Shown here: piece after piece, positions 63,945 through 64,000 of the stretch
How the letters are laid out: each line of letters starts with the position of its first letter
Position numbering within the stretch: position 1 is the stretch's first letter
NCBI GenBank assembly: GCA_007922195.1
Contig: ML682024.1
Location: 10,350,679-10,414,678 of the forward strand
DNA: 64,000 nt
Reading direction: 5' to 3'
Source of the DNA: Podocnemis expansa
Lineage: Eukaryota; Chordata; Testudines; Podocnemididae
Notes under the pieces: model-generated
The model's database searches: none
What the model was told of the DNA's origin: nothing
What the model saw: only the letters and a program-made list of their open reading frames with translations
Translations under genes and position numbers: made by a program

Positions 63945-64000
63945 ATTACCTATTTTCTCATGGGGGACTTCAATTACCCTGACATCTGCTGGAAGGCCAA
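63945..64000 (+). mobile_element. CR1 LINE, endonuclease region, running off the window
   Basis: It translates as FLMGDFNYPDICWKA, the highly conserved endonuclease motif of CR1 ORF2 (GDFN followed by P.I.W). Plus orientation, apparently 5'-truncated just before this point. Confidence 0.75.

Noticed and set aside
1..64000. tRNA, rRNA or small RNA genes
   Set aside because: No box A/B-type tRNA sequence, no rRNA-like sequence and no recognised snRNA/snoRNA was seen; the many hairpins belong to MITEs.

Overview
This window is vertebrate nuclear DNA, almost certainly from a sauropsid and most likely a turtle. That is an inference from the repeat mix: CR1 LINEs, Penelope-like elements (PLEs) with a GIY-YIG endonuclease, a DIRS-type retrotransposon, and a very large PIF/Harbinger MITE population whose ends carry TTTCGAAA/TTATTTCG motifs. 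There are no prokaryotic-style genes. About half of the window is recognisable transposon and most of the rest is intron.

The host signal is the cytoplasmic part of a butyrophilin/BG-type immunoglobulin-superfamily gene, or tandem gene pair, on the + strand. It consists of many tiny phase-1 exons, nearly all 21 nt, each coding one coiled-coil heptad. A 27-nt exon follows, then a terminal PRY-SPRY (B30.2) exon. No Ig-V or Ig-C exon was found, so the extracellular part probably lies upstream of base 1. Two paralogous copies of the 3' half are visible. Copy I runs from about 11.2 to 37.7 kb: a 54-nt exon at 11,681, scattered heptad exons, a 27-nt exon at 35,252 and a B30.2 exon cut short after the PRY part at 37,609. 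Copy II runs from about 39.2 to 51.5 kb: a 54-nt exon at 39,987, a compact array of sixteen heptad exons at 46,243-48,416, a 27-nt exon at 49,880, and an open B30.2 exon at 50,856-51,382 with a poly(A) signal at 51,516. Upstream, 1.6-8 kb holds further heptad exons in blocks that are themselves tandemly duplicated (about 2.3-5.6 kb matches 17.4-21.8 kb; about 4.4-5.6 kb matches 6.8-8.2 kb).

Because every candidate exon starts and ends in phase 1 and has a length divisible by three, exons can be gained, lost or skipped without changing the reading frame. The only terminal exon that can still code a full B30.2 domain is copy II's. Transcripts from the upstream exons may therefore run into copy II, or copy I may be dead.

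The rest is layered mobile DNA. Harbinger MITEs with 3-bp target-site duplications (TSDs) occur throughout, one of them inside a 21-nt exon (2,878-3,386). A 4.06-kb Harbinger element with both partner genes, both decayed, lies at 54,909-58,972. PLEs occur at 12.26-12.80, 17.69-18.80, 22.03-25.49, 28.5, 30.38-32.71 and 51.67 kb, several as head-to-head inverted pairs. A DIRS-like element occupies 40.7-46.0 kb and is broken by a hAT-like fragment and Harbinger fragments. A 5'-truncated CR1 lies at 59.59-61.35 kb and another CR1 starts at the right edge. A 400-base assembly gap lies at 13,479-13,878, inside a MITE. All calls come from reading the sequence; no alignment, expression data or database search was available.
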